NCBI GenBank assembly: GCA_017528375.1
Contig: JAFXOY010000030.1
Span: forward strand, 1-62,656
Length of the DNA: 62,656 nucleotides
Source of the DNA: Clostridia bacterium
GTDB lineage: Bacteria; Bacillota; Clostridia; TANB77; CAG-508
Direction: 5' to 3'
A model generated the notes under the pieces. That model saw only the letters and a program-made list of their open reading frames with translations, searched no databases and had not been told where the DNA came from. How positions within the stretch are numbered: position 1 is the stretch's first letter; each line of letters opens with the position of its first letter. This document shows, one piece after another, positions 8,709-18,313 of the stretch. The translations under genes and the position numbers were made by a program.

Positions 8709-11700
8709 CTACAAAATTGCAATCAACTTCTCCAAATACACTGAATAAATATAACACTTATCCACATTTTTTTCCAAAGCTTGTTCTAAAGCCTTCTTAT
8801 ATATTTCCAACTGTTTCTCATATTTCTTAACCAGCTCATCTTCTTTTCCTTTTTCCACATAATCAGTTTTATAATCCACCAAAACAACCTCATCATCTTG
8901 ATTAATAAAATACAAATCTATAATACCTTGAACCAAAATATTATCTTTAGCATCATTTCCATAAACTTCATCTGCTTTCAAACTAATGTAAAATGGTTGT
9001 TCTTTGTAAACTTTCTTTGCATTTTTTAATTGTTTAAATAATTCAGATTTTGTATATGAATATAGTTTATATGTATTAATTGCTTCCGCCTCTAACTTAG
9101 TTATTATTTTTCTATAAACTAAATCATCAACTAATTTTTGTATCATTTCTTTTGTGTATTCTTTATGTTCATCCAACTTTTGAAAACATAAATGCATTAG
9201 CGTTCCTTTTTGAGCACTTGTAATTTGGACATCCTCATTTAAAAATTGAGGTCTAGCTACAGCAAATTTTGACTCTTCAGATTGTCCTTCCAATTCTTCA
9301 ATAGAAATTATTTTTTCGTTTTCCGCTTCTTTCAATTTAGTAACAGATGTTTTAGTTGGAATAACTGAAGACTCAATATAATTGTATTTCCACTTTAATG
9401 ATTTAGATAATTCACGAATATTTTCTTTATCTAATTCATTTGCTCTTTTATTTAATTTTGTAATTAAATTCTCTTCCTCATCAACAATTTCATCTTGATT
9501 CAGCTCTTTTATTAAATCTGTCTTTTTTATAATATTAACGTTCATATAATCATTAATTTTTTCTATATTATTAAAATACACAAGTTCAATCCAATCCAAA
9601 TAAGACTTATATTTTTTTAGTAACACATGATTAATTTCATTACAATCATTTTTATACATTTGAATTAAATCTTCTTTTTCTTTTAAAGACTTTTGAACAT
9701 CTTTTGATATACCTGTAATTATAAGTTTTTCCTTTGCTCTTGTTAGAGCAACATATAATACTCTCATTTCTTCAGATAAAGTTTCTACTTTAGTTTTTAA
9801 TCTTATAGCTTCTTTGGCTAAAGTAGTATATTCAATTCTCATATCTGAATTTATATATTTAGGTCCAAATCCCAAATCTTGATGTAAAATAATATTTTCG
9901 TTTAAATCTTGTAAATTAAATTGTTTTCCCGTACATGATAAAAATACAACAGGAAATTCCAATCCCTTACTTTTATGAATACTCATTATTCTAATTACAT
10001 CTTCGTTTTCTCCAATTAATTTTGCTGCTGATAAATCTCCGCTATTAGAATGTAGCTTATCAATAAAATTAATGAAGTTAAATAGTCCTTTAAAGCTAGC
10101 TGATTCATATTGTTTTGCTCTTTCAAATAATATCTTCAAATTAGCTTGTCTTAAACCACCATTTGGTAAAAGTGTAACATAGTTGTAGAAATTGGTATCA
10201 CTATATATTTGCCAAATTAATTCATCTAGTGCCATATATTTTTCTTCATTTTGCCACTTTTTTAAGTTATTTAAAAAAATTTCAATTTTATCTTTTAAAT
10301 CATTTAGCTTATCATCTGTAACTCCATTCAAAGACTCATACTTATTTTTTAGAGATTCATAAAAAGAAATATTCTTCTCATTTCCCCTTATTTCTACTAA
10401 TTCATTATCAGTAAATCCTCCTATGCTTGATCTTAATACTGTAACTAATGGAATATCTTGCATTGGGTTATCTATAACTTTTAATAAACACATGATTGTT
10501 TGAATTTCCATTGATTCAAGATATTCAGATGAAATATCGCTAAATACAGGCATATTTAAATTAGATATTTCTTTTTCGAAAATTGGAGCAGATATTTTAG
10601 TTGAGCGAAGTAAAACTACAATGTCTTTATAAGTAATTTTTCTGTAGCCTTTTTTTCTATCATAAACAATATAATCACTATCAATTAATTCTTTGATTTT
10701 TTTAGCAACATATTTGGCTTCTAAAACAACATCCTCTACTCTTTCTTCACTTTCAGGAACCTGCTCTTCTTCTGATTGAGCATCGTCTTCATCTTTGTAA
10801 ATATCTATTTCTGGAGCTTTTAAGTCAATTATATTTAATTCTGCAATTCCCGCATATTCTCCTGGTACGCCTTCTGGTTCAGGATAATTGGCTCCATAGT
10901 TTAAATATTCATTTTCGTTATAACAAATATCTCCTAATTTTTCACTCATTATATTCTCAAAAATTAAATTTGTTAAATCTAGAATATTTTCTCTACTTCT
11001 GAAGTTTTTAAATAGCTGAATTTTTAAGCCTTTATCTATTTCTTCTCCTTTTACATTGTATTTTTTATATTTTTCCAAAAACAATTCTGGTCTAGCTTGT
11101 CTGAATTTATATATACTTTGTTTAACATCACCAACCATAAAAATATTGTTACCTTTTGAAACACTCTTTAAAATATTTTCTTGAACTAAATTACTATCTT
11201 GATACTCATCAATTGCAATTTCTTCAAATTTTTCTTTATATTTTTTTGCAACATCAGTTTCTGTAATTTCACCATTTTCATCTATTTTAACTAAAATATT
11301 TAAAGCAAAATGTTCAATATCATTAAAATCAACTATGTTTTTTTCTTTTTTCTTTGCAGCAAATTTATTGGTAAATTCAATTACTAATTCTTTTATGGAG
11401 CTTAATGCATCATACATCTCGTAAATATCAGAATTAGCTTGTTTTGAATTGTATATTAAATATTTATCAATTGTACTTGCAACTTTTTTCTTAACACTAT
11501 CTCTAATATCTTTTGCTTGATCTTTTATTTCTAAAGTAATCTTTCTATCAGAAGGCCATTTTGCCCAAGCTAATGTAATAGCACTATTATAAGCACTTTC
11601 CCATAAATTACTATTGTTTTCTAAGTTTTCTAAATTAGCAATATCATTTTCAATCACAGCTTGGTATTTAGCTAATTCCTCGAATCTTGCAAGATTTTTT

Positions 11701-12408
11701 TGAACTTGTTTTAATTTCAAAATTGAATCTATCAATTCTTCTTTAAAATTTTCTAATAAAATTTCTCCCCATTTGGTTTCAGAAAAATCGTTTTCAAGTT
11801 TATCTTTTAAATTAAATTTTTCAACCTGATCATTTAACCATTTTTCAGGAAAAGGACTACTTTGGATAAATCTATAAATGTTCAGAATTAATTGTCTTAA
11901 GTTTTCGTCTCCTCTGTAATTAGTGTAAATATTCAATAATTTTTCAAAAGACTTATCTTCTGATACATATTTTTCTTCAAATAAATCATCAATTATTTCT
12001 TGCTTTAATAGTTCAACTTCTGCAGAATCGGCGACTCTGAAATTAGCTGAGGCATCAATTTCATAAAAATTATTTCTTATAACATCTAAACAAAAAGAGT
12101 GAATTGTACTTATATTTGCTTTGTTTAATAAAATAATTTGTCTTTGTAAATCTGTATTTGACGGATCTTCTTCTATTTTTTTATAAATAGCTTCTAATAT
12201 TCTTTCCCTCATTTCACTTGCTGCTGCGCTTGTAAATGTAACTATCAAAATTTTATCAATATCAACTTTATCATTTATAACTTTATTAATAATTCTTTCA
12301 ACTAAAACTGCAGTTTTTCCACTTCCGAGCTGCAGCTGCAACTAATATGTTATTTTCTTTTTCATTTATTGCAAGCATTTGCTCTTTTGTCCATTTAACT
12401 TCTGCCAC
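8709..12408 (-). CDS. addA: ATP-dependent helicase/nuclease subunit A, frameshifted in the P-loop
   Basis: AddA of the AddAB double-strand-break repair complex: UvrD-type helicase plus a C-terminal nuclease. The body shows Walker B AIDEYQDSN, GDVKQSIYKFRQARPELF, IMSIHKSKGLEFPVVFLS, VALTRAKEKL and the nuclease motif VLVDYKTD. The true start is the GTG at 12408 with GGAGG upstream, giving VAEVKWTKEQ and LVAAAA. One extra base at 12327 (a C on the coding strand) then shifts the frame inside the Walker A motif; without it the reading is AAAAGSGKTAVLVERI and a 1,232-codon gene. An uninterrupted frame exists only from 12341. addB is not adjacent. Confidence 0.9.
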
Positions 12409-12514
12409 TTTTGTACCTCCAAGTTTTTTATTTAGTATATATTAATTATCTATTTTTTTCAATGGAATTTCTAACAATCATTATTGTTTTAAATGTATTT
12501 TTAGCAGCCATAAT

Positions 12515-12543
12515 TTGACTGAATTGTAAAATTATGCTATAAT
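12515..12543 (+). promoter_or_regulatory. SigA promoter of the 12581 gene
   Basis: TTGACT (12515-12520), a 17-bp spacer and a perfect TATAAT (12538-12543). AAGGAG at 12563-12568 serves the ATG at 12581 with a rather long 12-nt gap. Confidence 0.8.
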
Positions 12544-12580
12544 AAAGTGCAAAAAATTTTATAAGGAGTGTACTTAATTC

Positions 12581-13462
12581 ATGGACAATCAAAACAAAGA
12601 GTTGGCAGTATTACAGGCTATTGCAAATTTGCAATCCAAAGGCAAACTACTGCGAAACTCGTCTGCTAGCAATTTTGTAGTACATGCTTCAAGAAGCATA
12701 TCTGCAAAAAAAACAGAAAAGCCAGCCACTTCAAACAGCCCAGTTATGTTGAGTGAAAACTTATTCATAACCGACAATTCTGATAAAGAGCAGGATTTTG
12801 ACGATGAATATTCATTCATCTTAGATACCCCAGCTAAGGTCAGACGGTATGAGCTTAAGTTTAGAGAAACAAAAAACGGTGTAACAATGGAGTTTTCAAA
12901 TTTCATTTTTGGAAATTTCTACATCGATAATAGTAATGAAAACTTTAACAGTTCATTGCTTACAGAAACTTTCTCTAGAAATAACGTAATTGATGCTATG
13001 ATCAATTCTTTTGGTTTCATGTCAACAAATCGAGAAGAGTATGAGTTTAGTCATAACTTGCGTAATGAAATATTCAATAAACTCAAGAAAACTCAGCCGA
13101 ACGTAATGTTGACACGTGCTGACAATTCCAAGGTTTTCATACTTAAAGTTGGTGAAATACATATTTCTGCAAATAATTCAAAAGATAGAATGAGCCAATT
13201 CTTAGTATTTAGCATGGATATTAAAAACTGGACTTCTCAGGTTTATCTTTGCTACGCAAAAATCAACATGAATTTATTAGAAACTTCTGAACTGTATAAA
13301 TCTAATGTTGCTAACGTATTAGTTAGCCCAGAGAATTTAAATAGTTCAAGGTATATTGGTACAGTAATCGAGAATGAAAAAGCATTAGGAATTAAAAAAA
13401 TAGATATTCCTTTTGCTGAACCAATAAGTGTACCTATAAAAAATATATCTCGTATAGATTAG
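12581..13462 (+). CDS. Hypothetical protein of unknown family
   Basis: 293 aa; I do not recognise it. Residues 1-75 are polar and probably disordered. From about 85 to 240 there is an alternating hydrophobic pattern with few Gly or Pro that looks like a mixed alpha/beta domain (KVRRYELKFRE, FIFGNFYID, VFILKVGEIHI, FLVFSMDIKNW). No signal peptide or membrane helix. It stands alone with a near-consensus promoter and its own terminator, so it is likely well expressed. Codon use is less AT-biased than that of its neighbours in the first 250 bp. Confidence 0.7.
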   Translation: MDNQNKELAVLQAIANLQSKGKLLRNSSASNFVVHASRSISAKKTEKPATSNSPVMLSENLFITDNSDKEQDFDDEYSFILDTPAKVRRYELKFRETKNGVTMEFSNFIFGNFYIDNSNENFNSSLLTETFSRNNVIDAMINSFGFMSTNREEYEFSHNLRNEIFNKLKKTQPNVMLTRADNSKVFILKVGEIHISANNSKDRMSQFLVFSMDIKNWTSQVYLCYAKINMNLLETSELYKSNVANVLVSPENLNSSRYIGTVIENEKALGIKKIDIPFAEPISVPIKNISRID

Positions 13463-13478
13463 TTTCTAAACACTTTAA

Positions 13479-13504
13479 AGCCTGCTTTATAATTAAAGCA
13501 GGCT
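13479..13504. terminator. Bidirectional terminator between the 12581 gene and spoIIQ
   Basis: A 10-bp stem (13479-13488 with 13495-13504) around a 6-nt AT loop, flanked by T-rich DNA on the plus side. It separates converging genes. Confidence 0.8.
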
Positions 13505-13510
13505 CTTTCT

Positions 13511-14332
13511 TTATTTTATATACATTTCTGGGTCTATTGAATTTCCGTCTTTTAAGATTTCAAAATGTAAATGTGAATCATCTAATATTTCAAATGTTGC
13601 TGAATTACCAACTGTTCCAAGTGTTTGACCTGATTTTACATTTTCACCTTCAACAACAAATTCTGCTGATAATAAGTTTGAATAGACTGTTGTAAAACCG
13701 TTTTGATGTTCTACTACAATTGTCAAACCATATCTAGGATCATTTTTAATTGATTTTACACTTCCATCTGCAGATGCTTTTACAATAGTTGTTTTGTCAG
13801 CTTTTATATCAATTCCTAAATGTGTTGTCCATTCTTTTAAAGTCTCCGAATATATTAATTTTTCTTTACCAAAATGTTTAACAATTTCACCTTCAACTGG
13901 CATTGTAAATGTTGGATCCTTTGTTTCTTCTTTAACATTTGCATCATCTGAAGCACTATTTGCTGAAGCCATTTCATTACTTGTATTCGCAACATCTTGT
14001 GTATTATCTAAATTTTCAACATTACTTAACTCTTGACTTAACTCGCCTTGTACTTTAGTTTCATCATTTACTTGAACTTGAACATTATTTTCATTATTTA
14101 CATCTTTTTCTTCATTATTTTGTGCTTCGTCTACAGTTTTTCCAATAGATGAATTTGCTTCTTCTGTTATACTTTCTGCAGAATTATTTTCACTTATTTG
14201 TAAATTATCATTCTTTTTATTACCATTGAAAATATTGAATAATATTATAAAAAGAATAATAACAGCTACTGCACCTCCCAATGAAATATAAGTAATTTTA
14301 TTTATCCTGTCATCTCTTAAAGTTTTTGCCAT
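13511..14332 (-). CDS. spoIIQ: SpoIIQ-like M23 (LytM) forespore peptidase
   Basis: 273 aa: a cytoplasmic N-terminus, one transmembrane helix (about 18-36), a 90-residue Asn/Glu/Ser linker and a C-terminal LytM domain. The zinc ligands are intact (HLGID and HLHFE), as in clostridial SpoIIQ and unlike the inactive Bacillus protein. SpoIIQ in the forespore membrane binds SpoIIIAH across the intermembrane space during engulfment. It lies directly downstream of spoIID, the clostridial order. The name rests on both domain and context. Confidence 0.82.
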   Translation of the reverse strand: MAKTLRDDRINKITYISLGGAVAVIILFIILFNIFNGNKKNDNLQISENNSAESITEEANSSIGKTVDEAQNNEEKDVNNENNVQVQVNDETKVQGELSQELSNVENLDNTQDVANTSNEMASANSASDDANVKEETKDPTFTMPVEGEIVKHFGKEKLIYSETLKEWTTHLGIDIKADKTTIVKASADGSVKSIKNDPRYGLTIVVEHQNGFTTVYSNLLSAEFVVEGENVKSGQTLGTVGNSATFEILDDSHLHFEILKDGNSIDPEMYIK

Positions 14333-14401
14333 TAGTTTTTCCTCCTTAACTTTTCTTTAGTTAAATTATTTCCACATTATCAAAATTTATACATTTTCAT
14401 C

Positions 14402-15427
14402 TTAGTAACTAACAATTTCAACCCCTATATAAAAATGCTTTATTATATCTTCACAATTGTATCCTTGTTTAGCTAAACTATCTGCACCTGTTTGACTCAT
14501 TCCAACTCCATGTCCATATCCAGTTACTTTAAATCTTACTTTTTCACCTATCTCAACACTAAAATTGGCAGATTTTAAACCCAAAATAGTTCTCACTTCA
14601 ACTCCTGATAAGTTATGATTTCCTATTTTTATTGTTTTAATTCTCCCTCCTGATGTATATTCAATAATTTGAATACAGTTTTCTTCATCAAAATTAATAC
14701 TAAAATCAGAATATTTTTCTTTAATTTTAGAAACAAATTCTTCTCTTGAAAATTCCGCTTCTGAACTATATTGTGTATATCCTTCTTCCCCAGCAGTTTG
14801 CACAGTTTGTAAATATGGATAACCACTTCCGCCCCAAACATCTACTGGAGCTTCTGTTGCACCACCGCTATTTGAGTGAAAAAAAGCATTTATTGGTTTT
14901 CCTTCATATGTTATTATTTTCCCCTTAGTTTCATTTACAGCAAAAACTATTTTATTCCAATTTGATTCTCTTTTATCTTCATCCCATCTTGCTAACCTAT
15001 CTTCCTTTGTAATCCATGCTTGGCAGCATTTTGAATCATCACAAATATGTGCTTCTCCATGTTTTGATTGGTTTGCAAGAATTTTATATATAGTATATGT
15101 TCTTGCTACTATCGATTGAGCTTTTAATGCTTCTATATCAAAATCAGCAGGCATTTCTGCAGATACAACGCCATATAAATATTCATCTAATGGCAATTCT
15201 TCAATAGTATTGGTTTTAGTATGTAATAACTTTATTGTATTATATTCTTTGTAATTATAAGGAGTAGTATCAACATTTGAATTATCATTTGGTTCTTTAT
15301 TCTCCTCATTACTTTCAACTGTTTGTATAATTAAAGAATTACTTTCAACTTTAACCTTTGTAAAGAAAAAGGGAATTATAAATGTAATTATTACTAAAAT
15401 TAGAACATACATAACTATTTTCTTCAT
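14402..15427 (-). CDS. spoIID: Stage II sporulation protein D
   Basis: Lytic transglycosylase of the engulfment machine. 341 aa: an N-terminal membrane anchor (about 3-22), then the SpoIID domain with the catalytic-glutamate segment VSAEMPADFDIEALKAQSIVART (about 98-120), AFFHSNSGGATE and the C-terminal GYGHGVGMSQTGADSLAKQG. It follows sigF by 33 bp, joining the spoIIA operon to spoIIQ. AGGAG lies 12 nt before the ATG. Confidence 0.93.
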   Translation of the reverse strand: MKKIVMYVLILVIITFIIPFFFTKVKVESNSLIIQTVESNEENKEPNDNSNVDTTPYNYKEYNTIKLLHTKTNTIEELPLDEYLYGVVSAEMPADFDIEALKAQSIVARTYTIYKILANQSKHGEAHICDDSKCCQAWITKEDRLARWDEDKRESNWNKIVFAVNETKGKIITYEGKPINAFFHSNSGGATEAPVDVWGGSGYPYLQTVQTAGEEGYTQYSSEAEFSREEFVSKIKEKYSDFSINFDEENCIQIIEYTSGGRIKTIKIGNHNLSGVEVRTILGLKSANFSVEIGEKVRFKVTGYGHGVGMSQTGADSLAKQGYNCEDIIKHFYIGVEIVSY

Positions 15428-15459
15428 ACTTTTTATTTGCTCCTAACTCTCTATCTTAG

Positions 15460-16179
15460 CTAAACTGCAAGCATTTCCTTCATATCAGATAATACTCTTT
15501 TTTCAATTCTAGAAACTTGTACCTGGCTTATTCCTAAAATTTTTGCTACTTGTGATTGAGTGCTTCCTCTAAAATATCTTAATAAAATAACCTTTTTCTC
15601 TCTATCATTCAATTTATTAATAGCATCTTTTAAAACAATTTTATCAACTATATTTTTTTCTGATTCCACATTCGCTGGGATTTTATCTAAAATATTTCCT
15701 TCATTATCATCTTTATAATTCATATCGTAAATTGAATCTACACAATTAACAGAATCTAAAGCTGCAGCAATCTCCTCTTTTGATACATTTAATATCTTAG
15801 AGATCTCATCAATTTTAATCTCCACTCCTTTTTTATTCAAATACTCTTTTTGTAACTCTCTTATTTTCACACACAATTCTTTTGTACTTCTACTTACTTT
15901 AATTGGTCCATCATCTCTGATAAACCTTTTTATTTCTCCTAATATATATGGTACTGCATATGTTGAAAGTTGAACCTCAAAATTGGTATCAAACCTTCTT
16001 ATTGATTTAATAAAACCTAAAGAACCAATTTGATATAAATCTTCTAATTCATATCCCCTATCTTTAAATCTTCTCACAATACTCCAAATTAATCCCGAAT
16101 TACTTTGAACTAATTTAGACATTGCCTCCTCATTTCCTTCTTTGGCTTTAATAATATCTTCGACACTGTTTTCATACAT
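15460..16179 (-). CDS. sigF: RNA polymerase sigma factor SigF (forespore)
   Basis: 239 aa sigma-70 of the SigF/SigG/SigB group: region 2 (GLIWSIVRRFKDRGYELEDLYQIGSLG, FEVQLSTYAVPYILGEIKR), region 3, and region 4 with GSTQSQVAKILGISQVQVSR. SigF is the first forespore sigma, held inactive by SpoIIAB. Position after spoIIAA and spoIIAB decides SigF over SigG. The ATG at 16179 is best placed for AAAGG. Unusually, 110 bp with a hairpin repeat separate it from spoIIAB. Confidence 0.93.
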   Translation of the reverse strand: MYENSVEDIIKAKEGNEEAMSKLVQSNSGLIWSIVRRFKDRGYELEDLYQIGSLGFIKSIRRFDTNFEVQLSTYAVPYILGEIKRFIRDDGPIKVSRSTKELCVKIRELQKEYLNKKGVEIKIDEISKILNVSKEEIAAALDSVNCVDSIYDMNYKDDNEGNILDKIPANVESEKNIVDKIVLKDAINKLNDREKKVILLRYFRGSTQSQVAKILGISQVQVSRIEKRVLSDMKEMLAV

Positions 16180-16211
16180 ATTATTCAACCTTTCTATCTT
16201 ATGTAACTTTC

Positions 16212-16283
16212 ATGACCCATTTGGGGACGGACTCATTTTGGGACATTTTTGACACATTTTGAGTCCGTCCCCATTTGTGTCAT
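16212..16283. repeat. GGGACGG-type palindromic repeat between spoIIAB and sigF
   Basis: GGGGACGGACTC (16223-16234) pairs perfectly with 16261-16272, and an imperfect stem extends out to 16212 and 16283. The loop contains GGGACATTTTTGACACATTT, also found at 54571-54588. It is a member of the dispersed repeat family. Confidence 0.85.
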
Positions 16284-16289
16284 CTTCAT

Positions 16290-16769
16290 TTAAACAACTC
16301 CTACTCCTTCCAATTCTTTCTCTTCGTTAGATGAAGGTATTTTTTCAATTACCTTTTTCATAGTAACTTTTGTCCCTAAACCTAAAACTGATTCAATATG
16401 AACTTCGTCCATAAAACTTTCCATAATTGTAAATCCCATTCCAGACCTTTCTAAATTCGGTTTAGACGTATATAATGGTTTTCTTGCCATCTCAACATTT
16501 TCAATTCCTTTTCCTGAATCAGATATCTCAATTTCAATTGTATTTGCAAAGATTTTTGCTATTATTTTTATTTTTCCTTCCATGTTCTCATATCCATGAA
16601 TTATGCTATTTGTAACAGCCTCTGATACTGCTGTTTTTATATCAGCAAGCTCTTCAATTGTTGGATCTAATTGTGCTGCAAATGCTGCAACAGTAATACG
16701 AGCAAATGCCTCATTATTGGATTTACTCAAAAATTCTAATTTCATTTCATTTTCATACAAACCCTTCAT
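16290..16769 (-). CDS. spoIIAB: Anti-sigma F factor / serine kinase SpoIIAB
   Basis: 159 aa GHKL-fold kinase that binds SigF or phosphorylates SpoIIAA. N box [14 protein letters not shown]1 [17 protein letters not shown] and G2 [16 protein letters not shown] are all present. The C-terminus ends in a short acidic tail. The ATG at 16769 is 9 nt from AAAGG; an in-frame ATG 9 bp earlier is too close to it. Second gene of the spoIIA operon. Confidence 0.95.
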   Translation of the reverse strand: MKGLYENEMKLEFLSKSNNEAFARITVAAFAAQLDPTIEELADIKTAVSEAVTNSIIHGYENMEGKIKIIAKIFANTIEIEISDSGKGIENVEMARKPLYTSKPNLERSGMGFTIMESFMDEVHIESVLGLGTKVTMKKVIEKIPSSNEEKELEGVGVV

Positions 16770-16847
16770 TTGTTCCATCCTTTGTATAATATATTTAGGT
16801 TTTTCATTGGTTATACCTATAAACCAAGAAGCTTCATATATATTTAA

Positions 16848-17162
16848 TTATGCACTTTTCACAACTGGAATAATTCTAAGCACTCCACTCATCTCAAATA
16901 TTTTTTCAATACTTGGTTTTACATTTGTCATTTCAACTGTGCCTCCAAGCATATTTGCCGTTTTATATCTTCCAATTATCATTCCTATTCCTGCACTATC
17001 CATAAAAGACACCTTACTAAAATCAAATAAAACTTTTCTTGGCATATATCTCGTAATTTCATTATCCGCCAACCTCCTTATTTTCTCTGTACTGTGATGA
17101 TCGATTTCCTCTGTAATTTTAATTAACAACAACTTGTCCTCTTTTAAAAATTCACTTTCCAA
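16848..17162 (-). CDS. spoIIAA: Anti-sigma F factor antagonist SpoIIAA
   Basis: 104 aa STAS-domain protein. Its dephosphorylated form displaces SigF from SpoIIAB. The phosphorylation loop VSFMDSAGIGMIIGRY places the target serine at residue 56. The start is TTG (17162), 8 nt after AAGGAGG. First gene of the operon; a gap of about 78 bp follows before spoIIAB. Confidence 0.94.
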   Translation of the reverse strand: MESEFLKEDKLLLIKITEEIDHHSTEKIRRLADNEITRYMPRKVLFDFSKVSFMDSAGIGMIIGRYKTANMLGGTVEMTNVKPSIEKIFEMSGVLRIIPVVKSA

Positions 17163-17197
17163 AATACAATCCTCCTTGCAACAAATTTATAATTTTG

Positions 17198-17226
17198 ATT
17201 ATAGTTCTATTTCCAGTTTTTTCCAA
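17198..17226 (-). promoter_or_regulatory. SigA-type promoter of the spoIIA operon
   Basis: TTGGAA (17226-17221), 17 bp, TATAAT (17203-17198). In Bacillus this operon uses SigH; here the clearest hexamers are SigA-like, with Spo0A-like boxes upstream. Confidence 0.65.
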
Positions 17227-17244
17227 GAGCGAATCATAGGAAGT

Positions 17245-17275
17245 TTTGTCGAATAGCTAAAAAGATTTCGACAAA
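17245..17275. promoter_or_regulatory. Paired inverted Spo0A-like boxes upstream of spoIIA
   Basis: TTTGTCGAA (17245-17253) and its exact complement TTCGACAAA (17267-17275) are 13 bp apart, about 20-50 bp upstream of the -35 of spoIIA. Both match the 0A box (TTTGTCRAA). This is consistent with activation by phosphorylated Spo0A. Confidence 0.65.
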
Positions 17276-17276
17276 A

Positions 17277-17300
17277 AAAGTGTCCTGTTAAGGACACTTT
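17277..17300 (-). terminator. Terminator of the XRE regulator gene
   Basis: AAAGTGTCCT (17277-17286) pairs with 17291-17300 around a 4-nt loop, followed on the minus strand by a T tract. The stem starts on the stop codon of the upstream gene. Confidence 0.8.
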
Positions 17301-17677
17301 CATCTACATTCTATTATTTTATCTAAATTTGGATATGCAGCTATAACCAAATCTTTTATAACTTCCAGTTCTTCTTTATTGCATCTATTTATTATATTTA
17401 TCAAAATTTCTTTTGTTTCACATTCACCATTTTTACATACTACATCATTCCCAAATAACAAACTATCACTTGAAACCCTTAATGCTTTTGAAATTTGATA
17501 TAATGTATGTACACTACAACTGCTATTGCCTTTCTCAAGTTCGGATATATAATTTTCCGAGCGATTTATCATTCCTGCAAATTTTTCTTTTGTTAAACCA
17601 ATTGATATTCTATATTTCTTTGTTCTTTCTCCAAATCCATGCCAATCTTGATATTCATATCTATCTATTCTACTCAT
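17300..17677 (-). CDS. XRE-family HTH transcriptional regulator
   Basis: 125 aa. An N-terminal helix-turn-helix (about 15-75) with KYRISIGLTKEKFAGMINRSE and the YISELEKGNSSCSVHTLYQIS recognition region, then a C-terminal helical part ending in AAYPNLDKII that resembles small Clostridium XRE regulators. No effector domain. It sits between the spoIIA promoter and the NUDIX operon; its target is unknown. GGAGGGA precedes the ATG. Confidence 0.85.
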   Translation of the reverse strand: MSRIDRYEYQDWHGFGERTKKYRISIGLTKEKFAGMINRSENYISELEKGNSSCSVHTLYQISKALRVSSDSLLFGNDVVCKNGECETKEILINIINRCNKEELEVIKDLVIAAYPNLDKIIECR

Positions 17678-17781
17678 ACTTTATAAATCCCTCCATCACT
17701 TGTGCGTTTAATTGAATTTATAAGTATTATCTCATTAATTTTGGAAATTTATTATCAAGTACGATTTATTTTATTTTGTAA

Positions 17782-18291
17782 TTAGTGGTTATTATTCTTT
17801 TCAATCCAATCCAACAAAATTTCAAATTCTTCAAAATGATTTTTAAAGAACAAATCATTTTTCATCAAATCGATAATTTCATCTTTAGTAAACCAATGCA
17901 ATGAAGCAACTTCTTCCTCTTGCAATTCTAAATTTTCTATATCAGGAACATCCATTTTTACATAATAATCATCCCAGAAGACTCTTTCTTCTTCAGATCT
18001 TCCTCCGTAATATAATTGCAAATCTTCTGGATTCAAATCTATTCCTATTTCTTCTTTTACTTCTGTAATTATGCCTTGAACACTGTCCTCTCCTGATTTT
18101 GGATGTCCACCAGTTGTAGCATATAAGCCGTTTTTTCTTTCACTTCTTTTTTGAATTAGAAATTTTCCTTCTGAGTTTTGTATAAATACTAGAACTACTA
18201 CAATGTAGCTACCTTTTGGAATTTCTTCACCTTTGTAAATGGTTTTTCCTGTTAATTTTCGGTTTTCATCATATAAATCTCTTTTTTCCAT
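17782..18291 (-). CDS. NUDIX hydrolase (isopentenyl-isomerase-like subgroup)
   Basis: 169 aa. NUDIX box at about residues 63-85: GHPKSGEDSVQGIITEVKEE with the glutamates in place and Thr where Arg is usual. The start MEKRDLYDENRKLTGKTI resembles YfcD/IDI-like NUDIX proteins. The frame is open well upstream, but that part overlaps the GNAT gene; the ATG at 18291 has AGGAGG 6 nt before it. Likely third gene of an operon with the GNAT and kinase-like genes. The substrate cannot be told. Confidence 0.85.
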   Translation of the reverse strand: MEKRDLYDENRKLTGKTIYKGEEIPKGSYIVVVLVFIQNSEGKFLIQKRSERKNGLYATTGGHPKSGEDSVQGIITEVKEEIGIDLNPEDLQLYYGGRSEEERVFWDDYYVKMDVPDIENLELQEEEVASLHWFTKDEIIDLMKNDLFFKNHFEEFEILLDWIEKNNNH

Positions 18292-18313
18292 TTGTTGCCT
18301 CCTCAGCTTTTTC

